A stretch of 64,000 nt of DNA, taken from Verrucomicrobiota bacterium (lineage in GTDB: Bacteria; Verrucomicrobiota; Kiritimatiellia; SS1-B-03-39; UBA6053). Below, piece by piece: positions 38,994-48,301 of this stretch. The DNA lies in assembly GCA_020831625.1 (NCBI GenBank), contig JAFIGD010000012.1, positions 41,055 to 105,054 on the forward strand, given 5' to 3'. The translations under genes and the position numbers were made by a program. The notes below the pieces were generated by a model. It saw only the letters and a program-made list of their open reading frames with translations, made no database searches and was not told where the DNA came from. Numbering within the stretch: position 1 is the first letter of the stretch; each line of letters starts with the position of its first letter.

Positions 38994-40162
38994 CCGGTGA
39001 CTCCGTAGTCGTCGAGGAAGCGGGCGAGAATGGCGGCCCCGGTTTCGAGGGCGGTGAGGTCGATGAATTCGTCCTCGGTGTGGGCCTGGGCGATGTCGCC
39101 GGGTCCGAAGACGAGGGTTTGGCCACAGACGGTGCTGAAGGGGGCGGCGTCGCTGACCCAGGAGGTGCCTTCACAGGCGGGGCGTTGGCCGGTGACGGAT
39201 TCGACAGCGTCGAGGAGCGATTGCGGGAGGGTGTCGCCGGGGTTCGTGGCGAAGGCGGCGGTTTGGTTGACGCGGGTGACGGTGCCGGAGAGGAGGCGGC
39301 CCTCGCGGATGAGTTCGTCAAGAATGTGTTGGACGGCCTGCTCGAAGAGCGCGGGATCCTCGGTGGGAATGACGCGGCGGTCGAGCTGGATCAGGGTGTG
39401 GTCGGGAATGATGTTGTAGGTGTGGCCGCCGGAGATGCGGCCGATGTTGAGGGAGGAGACGCCGAGCAGGGGATGGCTGTGCATCTGCTGAAGGGCTTTG
39501 TGGGCGCGGAGAATTTCGGGAAGGATCCGCGCGAGGGCCTCGTGGGTGCTGATGCCGGCTTCGGGCTGGCTGCCGTGTCCGGAGCGGCCGCGGAGAACGA
39601 TGTCGTACCAGTTGGCGCCTTTGTGGGCGACGACGGGGCGGCAGCGGGTGGGTTCGAGAATGACCGCATGGTCGGCGCGGACGCCGCTGGCGGCGAGGGT
39701 TTCGGCACCTTTGGTGCCGCATTCCTCGTCGGGCGCGCCGACGATGAGCAGACTGACCCCGCGGGCGTTTAGGGCGCGGATGCGTTCGGGGGTCAGGGCA
39801 TAAAGCAGGGCGGCGGTGGCGCCTTTCATGTCGCAGGCGCCGCGGCCGTACATGCGGTTGTCGCGGAGGATGCCCTCGAAGGGCGGGAGGGTCATGTTAT
39901 CGATGCCGACAGTGTCGAGGTGGACCTCAAACATCAGGGTTTGTTTGGGCACGGGTGCGTCGGCACGGCCGAGGACAGCGGGGCGCTCGGGATCGGGGGT
40001 GTCGATGCGCTCGGTGACGAGGCCGCGTTCGGTGAAGAGGGTCTGGAGGGCGTCGGCCATGCGGCGTTCGCCGCGGATGGCGGGGTCGGAGGTGTGGGCG
40101 GGGTTGACGGAGGGAACGCGGATAAGGTCCCGCAGGAGCTGGTGCAGGGGAGGGAGGGGCAT
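38990..40162 (-). CDS. M20-family metallopeptidase / acetylornithine deacetylase-like
   Basis: The protein is 390 residues. The di-zinc M20 motifs are present: HLDTV (His81, Asp83), GRGACDMKG (Asp111), the catalytic PDEE (Glu146, Glu147) and a late AHTEDEF histidine. The central dimerisation domain is present (GRSGHGSQPEAG). It groups with ArgE/DapE/peptidase-like deacylases that remove acyl or amino groups from small peptides or N-acyl amino acids. Biosynthetic arginine genes are not adjacent, so the substrate is open. It sits between a diacylglycerol-kinase-like gene (3 bases upstream) and a glycosyltransferase. Confidence 0.85.
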   Translation of the reverse strand: MPLPPLHQLLRDLIRVPSVNPAHTSDPAIRGERRMADALQTLFTERGLVTERIDTPDPERPAVLGRADAPVPKQTLMFEVHLDTVGIDNMTLPPFEGILRDNRMYGRGACDMKGATAALLYALTPERIRALNARGVSLLIVGAPDEECGTKGAETLAASGVRADHAVILEPTRCRPVVAHKGANWYDIVLRGRSGHGSQPEAGISTHEALARILPEILRAHKALQQMHSHPLLGVSSLNIGRISGGHTYNIIPDHTLIQLDRRVIPTEDPALFEQAVQHILDELIREGRLLSGTVTRVNQTAAFATNPGDTLPQSLLDAVESVTGQRPACEGTSWVSDAAPFSTVCGQTLVFGPGDIAQAHTEDEFIDLTALETGAAILARFLDDYGVTG

Positions 40163-40165
40163 GGG

Positions 40166-41077
40166 CTATTCTTTCTCCGCGGGCGGGGGCACGAGCACTT
40201 TGAGGGCTTTGGGGCGGAGCTGGATGTGGACCTCGGGCGGGGATTCGACGAGTTCGCCGTCGAGCTGAATGGGCTGCCCGGTTTCGCGGCGGACGCGCAT
40301 TTCGCGGAGGGGGGTGATCTTGACTTCGGGGACATCGCCGAGGGAGCCGTCGAAGAGTTTGTAGAGGCTGGGAATGAGGCGGGGCACGTCGTCGCGGAAA
40401 GCGGAGGTGAGCCAGAGGAAGCCGTCGTCGGCTTTGGCATTGGGGGCGATGCGGGCACCGCCCCCGAACTGGGTGAGGTTGGCGACGGTGAAGAGCATGG
40501 GGTGGTCGTAAACGGCTTCGGGTTCGTCGTCAATGCGGACGTGAAAGCGTTCGGACTTGTAGTCGAAGAGTTCGTAGGCGGCGGCGAAGACGTAGGGGAG
40601 AATGCCGCGGACGGGGGATTTCTCGAAGGTTTTGACGAGGGCCGCGTCCCAGGCCATGCTGCAGGTGACGAAAAAGGGGCGTCCGTTGGCGAGGCCGACA
40701 TCGATGGACTCGGGTTTGGCGTGCACGAGCTGCTGGATGGCTTTGCCGGGGGAGAGGTTAATGCCGAAGTGGCGGGCGAAGCCGTTGCCGCTGCCGGTGG
40801 GAATGACGCCGAGGCTGACGGGGGAGTCGAGCAGTTCGGCGCCGATACTGTTGATGACACCGTCGCCGCCGACGACGATCAGGCTGTCGATGCCCTCCTC
40901 GATGGCGCGGCGGGCTTTGGCGCGTCCGTCTTCGGCGGATTTGGTGAGTTGACAGGTGATTTCGCGGCCGTCGCAGTCCCAGAACTCGGTGAAGGTTTGC
41001 ATGAGGTTGCCCATGGAGGCGCCCAACCCTGATTTGGGGTTGATGATAATCCTGACTTTCTGAGCGGTGGTGTGCAT
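40166..41077 (-). CDS. Diacylglycerol kinase / lipid kinase family protein
   Basis: The protein is 303 residues from the ATG at 41077. The frame is open to 41221, but the extra 48 residues are proline-rich with no homologous look. Family motifs: IIINPKSG at the start, VVGGDGVINS (nucleotide-binding GGDG), and PTGSGNGFARH. The bacterial DagK/YegS-type enzymes phosphorylate diacylglycerol, sphingoid bases or related lipids at the membrane. It is the first of a three-gene minus-strand operon with the M20 peptidase and the glycosyltransferase. Confidence 0.88.
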   Translation of the reverse strand: MHTTAQKVRIIINPKSGLGASMGNLMQTFTEFWDCDGREITCQLTKSAEDGRAKARRAIEEGIDSLIVVGGDGVINSIGAELLDSPVSLGVIPTGSGNGFARHFGINLSPGKAIQQLVHAKPESIDVGLANGRPFFVTCSMAWDAALVKTFEKSPVRGILPYVFAAAYELFDYKSERFHVRIDDEPEAVYDHPMLFTVANLTQFGGGARIAPNAKADDGFLWLTSAFRDDVPRLIPSLYKLFDGSLGDVPEVKITPLREMRVRRETGQPIQLDGELVESPPEVHIQLRPKALKVLVPPPAEKE

Positions 41078-41333
41078 GGGGAACTCATGACGGAAAGGGG
41101 CGGAGACGGCAAGCGGAAAAACGGGGCGGGAGGGCGTGAACCGCGGGGAGCGTGGAGAACACGAAGGGTTGGGCGGGGGCATTGGTGCAGGGTGGGGAGA
41201 AGACCACGGATGAAAGACCACGGATGGGGAGCAGGGTGAATGCTTGAGTTTATTTACCTTGAAAATCTAAAAGGATATGTTCCTTTTTCAAGGACATGAT
41301 GATCGAGCGGCCTTTTTATGTTACGGCTCGACA

Positions 41334-42197
41334 TCACTGCTCTCCCTCTGACGGCACTTCTCGAGACGGTGCTTCAATCCCGGCGGCGGTGAAGCGGCCG
41401 GTGATGTGTCCGCCGATGACGGCGCCGGCATAGATGGGCAGGACGTAGTCGGGGAAAAGGAGGCCGGTGTTCCCTCCGAGGTACGTACCGTAGGCGGGAT
41501 GCATGAGTCGGTAGCCCTCGCGCTGGAGTTCGGGCGATTCGTGGGCGCGCAGGTAGCCGATGGCGTCATTGCTGGCCAGGGCCTCATGATAGAGGTTCAC
41601 AAAGGGAATCATGTAGGTGAAGGAGTAGGTGCCCTTCCATTTTCGGTCGGCGAGATCTTTGGCGTGCCCGCCTTCGTGGACGGCGATTGCGGGGATGTCG
41701 GAAAAGAGATGGATGGTGTTGGAATAGGGATTGTAGTGGTCGCCGCCGAGAACCCGGCCGGGGAGCAGAGTGTACTGCAGCCAGGAGATCATGCCAACGG
41801 TGTAGCGCCAGCCCGCGCCCATGGATTTGTTTTGCCGGATGCGCCGGAATTCTCCGCGGGGGTTGTATTGATTGAGCCGCACTTTGACATGGTGCAGTTC
41901 GTTGGCGGCGATGTAGCGCTCCATGATCGCTTTGGTTTCTCCGCCGATGCGATGGTTGTCGACCCGCCGGTCCCAGAGAACCAGTTTGCCCAGCCAGCTG
42001 CCCGGCCAAATCCAGTCGGAGGCGTCCAGGACCCGGTTCGGGCGGCCTTCGACGATTTGCACCTCCCACACCGGTTCCGCCGGCAGGCGGGGGTCTTCAA
42101 AGGAAACCCCTTCACGGTACGGCACCGAGGCGCAGCCGCCGCAAAGCAATAAAAGCAGTCCAAGCACCTTCAGTCGAGATCCTAAACGCATACACAC
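41334..42197 (-). CDS. Lipoprotein with HEGGH metallopeptidase-like motif
   Basis: The protein is 287 residues. It starts with a lipoprotein signal (KVLGLLLLLCGGC, Cys22). An HExxH-type motif (AVHEGGHAKD, about residue 174) suggests a zinc metallopeptidase fold, but no downstream third ligand could be assigned and the family was not recognised. The conserved-looking stretches SWLGKLVLWDRR, NPYSNTIHLFSD and YAGAVIGGHITGRF are unassigned. An in-frame ATG at 42191 is an alternative start. Expected location is the outer or inner membrane surface. It is probably monocistronic. Confidence 0.6.
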   Translation of the reverse strand: MCMRLGSRLKVLGLLLLLCGGCASVPYREGVSFEDPRLPAEPVWEVQIVEGRPNRVLDASDWIWPGSWLGKLVLWDRRVDNHRIGGETKAIMERYIAANELHHVKVRLNQYNPRGEFRRIRQNKSMGAGWRYTVGMISWLQYTLLPGRVLGGDHYNPYSNTIHLFSDIPAIAVHEGGHAKDLADRKWKGTYSFTYMIPFVNLYHEALASNDAIGYLRAHESPELQREGYRLMHPAYGTYLGGNTGLLFPDYVLPIYAGAVIGGHITGRFTAAGIEAPSREVPSEGEQ

Positions 42198-42278
42198 GTC
42201 CTTTCAGGGTTGGCGCAAATATGACAGGGCGTTTGCGGATTGTAAAGAGACGAATGTTTCGAGAGAAGAGTGATTGAT

Positions 42279-45200
42279 TCATCCCAACGCTGAAAGCTCC
42301 CGCAGGCTTTGGGTGCCGAAATCAGGGTGACGCTCCAACAAATCGTCGAAGACATTCATGACGGTGGTCAAATCCTCCATTCGATCTTCCCTTTGCAGGC
42401 TTTCAGCCAGACGGCGCAACAGTCCTTCAATTTCTCTTTTCCGATGTGCCCATTCCCATGCGTTCACATCTGACTGCGGCGTTTGGAGGGCAAAATTTTT
42501 GGCAATGAGGAGGATGCTTTCTGTAAACATGGTCAAGCGGGCATTCTGGTCAAACAGTTCCGAGAGGGAAGCGGCATGATCGGAAGCCATAAAGGAGGCC
42601 AACAGTTGATTCACAAATTGCCGATCCTTTAACCAATGTTTCTCATCATGAAGGGTGAGGCCTCTTGAAAGATCTTTCCTTACCTCCGGGGATATATCGT
42701 TTGCGAAACGAACCGTTAAATCGCGCATCCAGAGTGGTGGGGCGGGATGGTTTAGTTCCGTTACCAATTCATAGACCATCGCAGATCGTAATAAAGGATT
42801 CTCTTTTATATTGTGGACCAGGGTATCAATGGTGATCAATCCATTACAAGTCAGGGCAAACATCGAAGATGCGGCCCACTGTACGAGCGGATCACCGGTC
42901 ACATCCCGGTTGGCCAGCAATAGAGATATCGCTTCATCTCTAACTTCTTTGGTCACTTTTTCCTCTTGGTGACAAAGAAACCAAAGTGCCTTCATGGTGT
43001 CGGGTTGCGATTTCACTTTGGGCTCCCTTCCGCAGGTCAGAATGAGTTCGGCCGCGAGTTTCGGATTTATTAGAAAACAAGTGGCTGCCAGCAATGCGGT
43101 GGATGTCAACACGGCGGGATTGTCCCGGGATGCCAGGGTTTCCGCGATTTTCAACAGGGGTTTCTGCAAATCCTCATGCGTGCCCGCACACACAGCCAGT
43201 GCGTGAATCGCCCGACAGTTCGGCATGTGCCAAGATACATTCAACAGGTCCGGACCTTCATCGTCCGCCCACTCCAAGGGTGGGGCTTCAGAGATCGCGA
43301 TATCCATCAAGCGTTGATAGATCACCCCCGGCCACCGGTCATCCGAGCGTGTTTCCACAATCCCGGCCAAGGCCAGTTCGCATCCTTCGCGGAGATAAAG
43401 TCCGGATTCGATGAGCCATTCCGCCAGGTCCGGGGTCTCAACCCGGGTCCATTCTTTGAATTTTTCCGGTTCCGGATTCGCATCAGCGGAGACCGCATCC
43501 ATCATTGTGGAAAGGGATTCACCGGGTATTCCGGACAATAGGTCATCGAGTTCTTGGGCCAATTGAAAATGGGGTTGCGGATTTTCCAGTGCAAGACTCC
43601 GGAAACTTTCTACTAAAGCGTCCATGCTTCTGTGACGGACTGTATTTGTTTTCACGTCAATGGAGCGGATACCGGATTCCAAGGGCGTATCGCGAAAGGC
43701 CCTCCTCCAATCCTCCACCGTCCACTTGCGCATCACATGCAAGGGGGTGGTGTAGCCAACCGCACGAAATTTTGGTTCAAAAGCCGTTGGATTTCCCGTT
43801 CCACGCTCACTCGGTCCAAATTTGGCTTCAAGTTCCAGATAATGTGCTTGGGCCCGGGGGAATGCGTTTCTGACAGGTTCTGGAATCGCACCTAGAAGCC
43901 GGTGAGAAGTTTTACCGATTTGGTTGGGCACAAAGCCGTGTTTTTGCACCCGCTCCCACCTCCTTCGCTCATCCTCCACCGTCCACGGATCTCGCAATTC
44001 AACAATCCATTCAACCAGAGTTTCCATGCGCTTTTTGCTCATTTTCGGAGTAAGCACCTCAAGAAATCGATAGATTCTTTCGGTAATCAAGAACGAGGCC
44101 GAATGCCGAATCCCCACATGAACTGCATCCGGACAGCCGATCAGCCATGTCCCCAAATCATCAGCCAACGTTTCCTCGATTTCTCTGCCTTGCAAAGCAA
44201 TGCCCGTTTCCAGGATCATCCAGAGATCCTGATTTCGCAAGGGGGAGGGAAAGAGATTCAGAAATTCTGGTAACGAAATTTCCCGGTTCAATAATCCGTA
44301 CGCACTACATGCGGCCACAGCTTTTACCAAATAATCCAGCTCACTATTTCGATGCACATCCAGAATATGCGCATTCCATTTGTACGCCCGCACCTCCAGG
44401 GTATTCCAAGCCGCAGACAGAACCTGCAACACCTCCGCACCCAAGCGAACAAAGCCTGGAGGGACATCCTTTAACGCACGGGTCAATGCGCGGTGTCGGG
44501 AATGGAGCCCGGAGGAGGCTTTGCTCCCATCCAGATGATGTAGATACAACTCCAGCAGGATCAATGCACGCTTGGGTGCCTGCCTGAACAGGGAAGCCCA
44601 TTCGAATTCGTGAGCATCGGAAAGCATCCATTCGGGCAACTTTTCCCATGTGAGACGAAGCTCAAAGAGTTTGTCTGAATCCTGTTCGGGCTTCTGCCAA
44701 AACAGCGACTCGATTTCCCCCCGCCGCAACAGCTCCGGGTCCTCTTGGGACCACAAGCGCAAGGCCTCCGCTATCTCATCTCCCAAAGACCCGGACACCG
44801 ATGCAAACAGGCCCACGATCCGATCCCGCTCAATCTCATCCAACGCCTCTCCCTGTTGCAGCGCCCAGTCGATGTATGGCTTCATCCAGCCGGGATGGCG
44901 GGCAAAGACTTGGGTGAGAATGTGTGGAGCATACACTTCATCCATCCAATCATGAATCCCATGAAAGTCCCGCGCCTTCGGCTCCAGGATATCCGCCAAG
45001 CCCAGCCACATTCCACGTTTAACGAGTGGTCGGATCTCTTCGGAGCGTTGCACCTCGTTCAACAGGGCCCATCCGTTTCTGGATCCCAAAATCAAAGGGA
45101 CGGCCAGCCTCATGCGACGGGCATGCAGGAAATGTTGCTCTGTCCTTTTGCCCATAAGTGCCAAAAGTTCATGCAAAGTCCCGCAGTTTCCTAGTCGGGT

Positions 45201-46799
45201 TGCGATGCAGGCGTCCACAATCAATTGGTGCCGCGGCTCGTAATAAGGAGTCCCCTCCTGAGTTATTCGGACAAACAGTCCCGCTTTTTCCAGGGTCACT
45301 CCGTCCGTTCCCGCCTGTGCCGAGGAAAGTTTTTGCAGGCCAAGCCTTTCCATTTTGTCGACCAGTCTGTCCAGCGTCTCCCGACTTCCCGGAGCTTTTT
45401 GTGTGCGCAATTGGATCCAATGCAGCACAAAGGTAAGCTGAGTAAAGGGACGGGTGCCATCAAAATCCGGTTCTCGTGCCAGGTCCCCCAGCAAACCCAA
45501 ACATTCGGGGTTGCGGACCAATCGCTGCAATTCGGGGCCCAACGTGTTCCAGGGAATGTGCCACATATTCAGCACCGACTCGACATCTGACACTGGCAAG
45601 CCCCCGATTTCCACCTCGTGGTACTTTTGAGTTTCCCAGCTTTCAAACAAGGTCCTCAAGCTGGAATCCCGGGTATCCACGGTTCGACAGCCCACCACCA
45701 GGCTAAAGCCCAATTCCAAACAGGATCGGCAAAAATCGAACGCCATCCCTTTTTGTCTTTCCACGTCGCCTCCGGCCAGCTCCATCGAGTCCCATTGGTC
45801 CACGATCACAACCAGAGGGTTGCGGTAGACTCGCTTAAGGGTTTCGGGTTGCAGAGAGCTTGAATGTCCGCCGATATCCGCGGCCCGTGTCAGCAGGACA
45901 TTTATGGATTTTTCTTTCTCCAGTTCTTTGGCCACGGAAGCCAGCACATGACTTTTCCCTCTGCCGGGCGCGCCGTGCACCTGCATTCGGATTCCCCGAT
46001 TTTCGCGCAGGGCCCGGATGATTTCGGTGGTTTCCTGACGTACAAATTCAATCGGCAATGCCTTTTTGGCATCCAAAATATTCAATGTTGTTTCCGTCTG
46101 TGCGGCGACATCTCTCAGGACTGCATGGGAATCAACTTCCTTCCACTGGATTCCGGGGGATTTTTCATTCAGCAGAGATTTCAAATCATCCACACCCAAT
46201 TCGCGTCCCAGCACCTCTTTTTCAGGCATCGCCTGTAAAGCGTTCAGCAAGATGGATTCAGAACCTTTTTCGACCAAACCGATGGTGAGATCGTACAAAC
46301 CGGACTCCGTCTGTATCGGCTGAATCTCGATCTTTGCCAAAAGGCTGTTTGCCTCTTCGATGGAGTCGAAGTCCAGAATCTCCAAGACTTTTTGTTCGGG
46401 ACTCGTCAACGGTTTCCCTCTGTCATTTCCCTGTGCCCGGGTCAATAATGGAGTTAAACCCTCAAAATAGGTGCTGTCCGAACTAAATACATACGCGTCG
46501 GCCGGATCCGGTCGTTCCAGAAGCTGAACCCGTATGTAGTCTTTGATTGAACGGGTGTTTATTCCTTTCACGCCCAAATCGGACGGTTTCCACTGCCCGT
46601 TGGATTTGGTTTTGCATTGGATGGCGATACGCTTTCCCTCTTCCATCACCCACAGATCCACACCTTGGGCGTCAAAGCCCTCCTGATCCCAGGCCTCCCA
46701 TTGTACCCGGTCCACACGGCCCGACAACATGCGAAGCCATTGCTGACAGACCACGTGCTTTTCCGCCGCGTTACCGATTTTGGACCAGATCCCGTTCAC
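42279..46799 (-). CDS. Large STAND-like NTPase with N-terminal Mrr-like nuclease domain
   Basis: I chose the GTG at 46799, which gives 1506 residues. GGAGGAAG lies 6 bases before it and it overlaps the upstream stop as GTGA. A further in-frame GTG at 46838 lacks such a site. Residues 1-120 form a PD-(D/E)XK-like domain with VDLWV (Asp48) and IAIQCKTK (Gln61, Lys63), as in Mrr-type nucleases. The P-loop domain has HGAPGRGKSH (275-284), then LVVIVDQWDS (Asp334). The remaining ~1000 residues are helical, without a recognised family, and could be the sensor of an Avs-type protein. GC looks lower than in the neighbours. The function (phage or plasmid defence) is an inference. Confidence 0.72.
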   Translation of the reverse strand: MNGIWSKIGNAAEKHVVCQQWLRMLSGRVDRVQWEAWDQEGFDAQGVDLWVMEEGKRIAIQCKTKSNGQWKPSDLGVKGINTRSIKDYIRVQLLERPDPADAYVFSSDSTYFEGLTPLLTRAQGNDRGKPLTSPEQKVLEILDFDSIEEANSLLAKIEIQPIQTESGLYDLTIGLVEKGSESILLNALQAMPEKEVLGRELGVDDLKSLLNEKSPGIQWKEVDSHAVLRDVAAQTETTLNILDAKKALPIEFVRQETTEIIRALRENRGIRMQVHGAPGRGKSHVLASVAKELEKEKSINVLLTRAADIGGHSSSLQPETLKRVYRNPLVVIVDQWDSMELAGGDVERQKGMAFDFCRSCLELGFSLVVGCRTVDTRDSSLRTLFESWETQKYHEVEIGGLPVSDVESVLNMWHIPWNTLGPELQRLVRNPECLGLLGDLAREPDFDGTRPFTQLTFVLHWIQLRTQKAPGSRETLDRLVDKMERLGLQKLSSAQAGTDGVTLEKAGLFVRITQEGTPYYEPRHQLIVDACIATRLGNCGTLHELLALMGKRTEQHFLHARRMRLAVPLILGSRNGWALLNEVQRSEEIRPLVKRGMWLGLADILEPKARDFHGIHDWMDEVYAPHILTQVFARHPGWMKPYIDWALQQGEALDEIERDRIVGLFASVSGSLGDEIAEALRLWSQEDPELLRRGEIESLFWQKPEQDSDKLFELRLTWEKLPEWMLSDAHEFEWASLFRQAPKRALILLELYLHHLDGSKASSGLHSRHRALTRALKDVPPGFVRLGAEVLQVLSAAWNTLEVRAYKWNAHILDVHRNSELDYLVKAVAACSAYGLLNREISLPEFLNLFPSPLRNQDLWMILETGIALQGREIEETLADDLGTWLIGCPDAVHVGIRHSASFLITERIYRFLEVLTPKMSKKRMETLVEWIVELRDPWTVEDERRRWERVQKHGFVPNQIGKTSHRLLGAIPEPVRNAFPRAQAHYLELEAKFGPSERGTGNPTAFEPKFRAVGYTTPLHVMRKWTVEDWRRAFRDTPLESGIRSIDVKTNTVRHRSMDALVESFRSLALENPQPHFQLAQELDDLLSGIPGESLSTMMDAVSADANPEPEKFKEWTRVETPDLAEWLIESGLYLREGCELALAGIVETRSDDRWPGVIYQRLMDIAISEAPPLEWADDEGPDLLNVSWHMPNCRAIHALAVCAGTHEDLQKPLLKIAETLASRDNPAVLTSTALLAATCFLINPKLAAELILTCGREPKVKSQPDTMKALWFLCHQEEKVTKEVRDEAISLLLANRDVTGDPLVQWAASSMFALTCNGLITIDTLVHNIKENPLLRSAMVYELVTELNHPAPPLWMRDLTVRFANDISPEVRKDLSRGLTLHDEKHWLKDRQFVNQLLASFMASDHAASLSELFDQNARLTMFTESILLIAKNFALQTPQSDVNAWEWAHRKREIEGLLRRLAESLQREDRMEDLTTVMNVFDDLLERHPDFGTQSLRELSALG

Positions 46800-47989
46800 C
46801 GGGCTGCTTCCTCCAGCATTTCCGGAATTTGTTTCCACGGCACGAAGGTCACGTCCTCCAGTTTTCGGCGCTCATGTCCCCCATACACCACAAAACCATC
46901 CGTCACGCGCGTGTCTTTTTCTTTGGTATTCAGGGCCTTGAGTTTGCTGAGTCCCGAGCGTGCTTTCAATTTTGGTGTCAGGCCCGCTTTCATTTCGAAG
47001 GGAACTAATGTTGCGCCCCTATCCATCAAAATATCTACCTCAATGCCGTCACTTGAGCGCCAGAACCACAAATCCGGACGTTTGGCCCGGTTGCGATGCC
47101 ATTTGAGGATTTCGCCATATATCCAGGATTCCACCAGGCCGCCCCACTGCGGAGATTGCGTGAGTTGCTGCACGTTATCGATGTGCAAAAGCCGGCAGGC
47201 CAGCCCCGTGTCCAGAAAATGTAACTTGGGGCGCTTGTTCAGCCGCTTGCCGAAATTGCGGTGATGAGGACGCAACAAGCGGATGAGGTAGGTCATTTCG
47301 AGCACATTCAGCCATGCGCTTGCGGTCATGGCGTCAATCTCCGCCGTTTGGGCGAGATCCGCTTTGTTGACCAGTTGTCCACTCAGGCTGGCGCAGTGTC
47401 GGATGAACACATCAAACCGGGTTCGGTCTTTGACAGCCAGGACGCTCTGCACATCCCGCCCCACGTATGTGGCAAGATAATTGTCCAGCCATTCTCCCGG
47501 GTCCATCTCGCGGTTCTCATCGTACAAAGGAGGGTATCCCCCTCTTAGGACGGCTTCGGCGAGGGTTTTCGGCTCACGCGGCGCTCCGCGAAGTTCCTCC
47601 AGGGAAAAAGGCAACAACTCCATTATCGCGACCCTGCCCGCCAACGATTGGCTGATCATCCTGTTGAGGTCCAGTTGCTGCGAACCTGTCACCACCCATG
47701 CCCCCATATTTACTGTTTCATCCACGCGAACTTGAAGGTAATTGAAAATTTCAGGCACGTGCTGAGCCTCATCGAGGATGGCACCATCCGGATAGTTCGA
47801 CAAAAAGCCAACCGGATCCCGCCGGAACGCGGCCTGCTCAAACGGACTTTCCAAGTTCACGTACTGCAGGTCCTTGCATGCGGATCTCGCCAGGGTGGTT
47901 TTTCCGGATTGACGGGGGCCTGTGATCATCAATACCGGATATCCCTTGCGTAATCGTTCGACCTGATTGTATAGAATTCTGTTTATCAT
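46796..47989 (-). CDS. AAA_14/DUF4143 ATPase coupled to the STAND nuclease
   Basis: The protein is 397 residues. An N-terminal AAA domain has Walker A TGPRQSGKTT (23-32) and Walker B GAILDEAQ (69-76). The central winged-helix-like part matches the DUF4143 family (GLACRLLHI, GGLVESWIYGEI). The C-terminus has a PD-(D/E)XK-like pattern (GIEVDILMDRG, then PFEMKAG), usual in this family. Its function is poorly known; it is a common accessory ATPase. Its stop overlaps the next gene's start by 4 bases, with the next gene's ribosome site inside this gene. That coupling argues for a two-protein system. The gene is bordered by the tRNA-Gly locus. Confidence 0.85.
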   Translation of the reverse strand: MINRILYNQVERLRKGYPVLMITGPRQSGKTTLARSACKDLQYVNLESPFEQAAFRRDPVGFLSNYPDGAILDEAQHVPEIFNYLQVRVDETVNMGAWVVTGSQQLDLNRMISQSLAGRVAIMELLPFSLEELRGAPREPKTLAEAVLRGGYPPLYDENREMDPGEWLDNYLATYVGRDVQSVLAVKDRTRFDVFIRHCASLSGQLVNKADLAQTAEIDAMTASAWLNVLEMTYLIRLLRPHHRNFGKRLNKRPKLHFLDTGLACRLLHIDNVQQLTQSPQWGGLVESWIYGEILKWHRNRAKRPDLWFWRSSDGIEVDILMDRGATLVPFEMKAGLTPKLKARSGLSKLKALNTKEKDTRVTDGFVVYGGHERRKLEDVTFVPWKQIPEMLEEAAR

Positions 47990-48083
47990 TATGCAATAAT
48001 AGAATTGAACTCTATTTATGCAAGTTTTTTAGCGGGGGTATCGAGGAATTCGATTGAAAAGTGATGAGGCTGTTTTGACGGCA

Positions 48084-48114
48084 ATAAAAAACCCCTTGAG
48101 GATTCAAGGGGTTT
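48084..48114 (-). terminator. Intrinsic terminator of tRNA-Gly
   Basis: A perfect 10-bp stem (AACCCCTTGA at 48090-48099, TCAAGGGGTT at 48104-48113) with a 4-base loop is followed on the minus strand by a T tract (As at 48085-48090). It lies 12 bases after the encoded CCA of the tRNA and separates it from the AAA_14 gene. Confidence 0.85.
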
Positions 48115-48124
48115 GGGAAGAAAA

Positions 48125-48200
48125 TGGAGCGAGCGAAGAGATTCGAACTCTCGACATTAACCTTGGCAAGGTTACGCTCTACCAACTGAGCTACGCTCGC
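48125..48200 (-). tRNA. tRNA-Gly (anticodon GCC)
   Basis: A 76-base cloverleaf is read on the minus strand. The 5' acceptor GCGAGCG pairs with CGCTCGC, and the discriminator T is followed by an encoded CCA at 48127-48125. The D arm reads TAGCTCAGTTGGTAGAGC, the anticodon loop TTGCCAA gives GCC, and the T arm contains GTTCGAA. It is a possible insertion hotspot next to the AAA_14/STAND pair. Confidence 0.97.
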
Positions 48201-48301
48201 AAATGCGTGAGATATTTATACGCAAAACCGGGAAAAGTGCAATGGTAAAATGAGAAAAAATTCCGGGGGACGTCGGAAGAGATTCAGGGCGCAGAGTCTG
48301 T

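Noticed and set aside
48125..48200. Integration of the AAA_14/STAND pair at tRNA-Gly with an att repeat
   Set aside because: No direct repeat of the tRNA 3' end was found within the window, and no integrase is present; only adjacency is seen.
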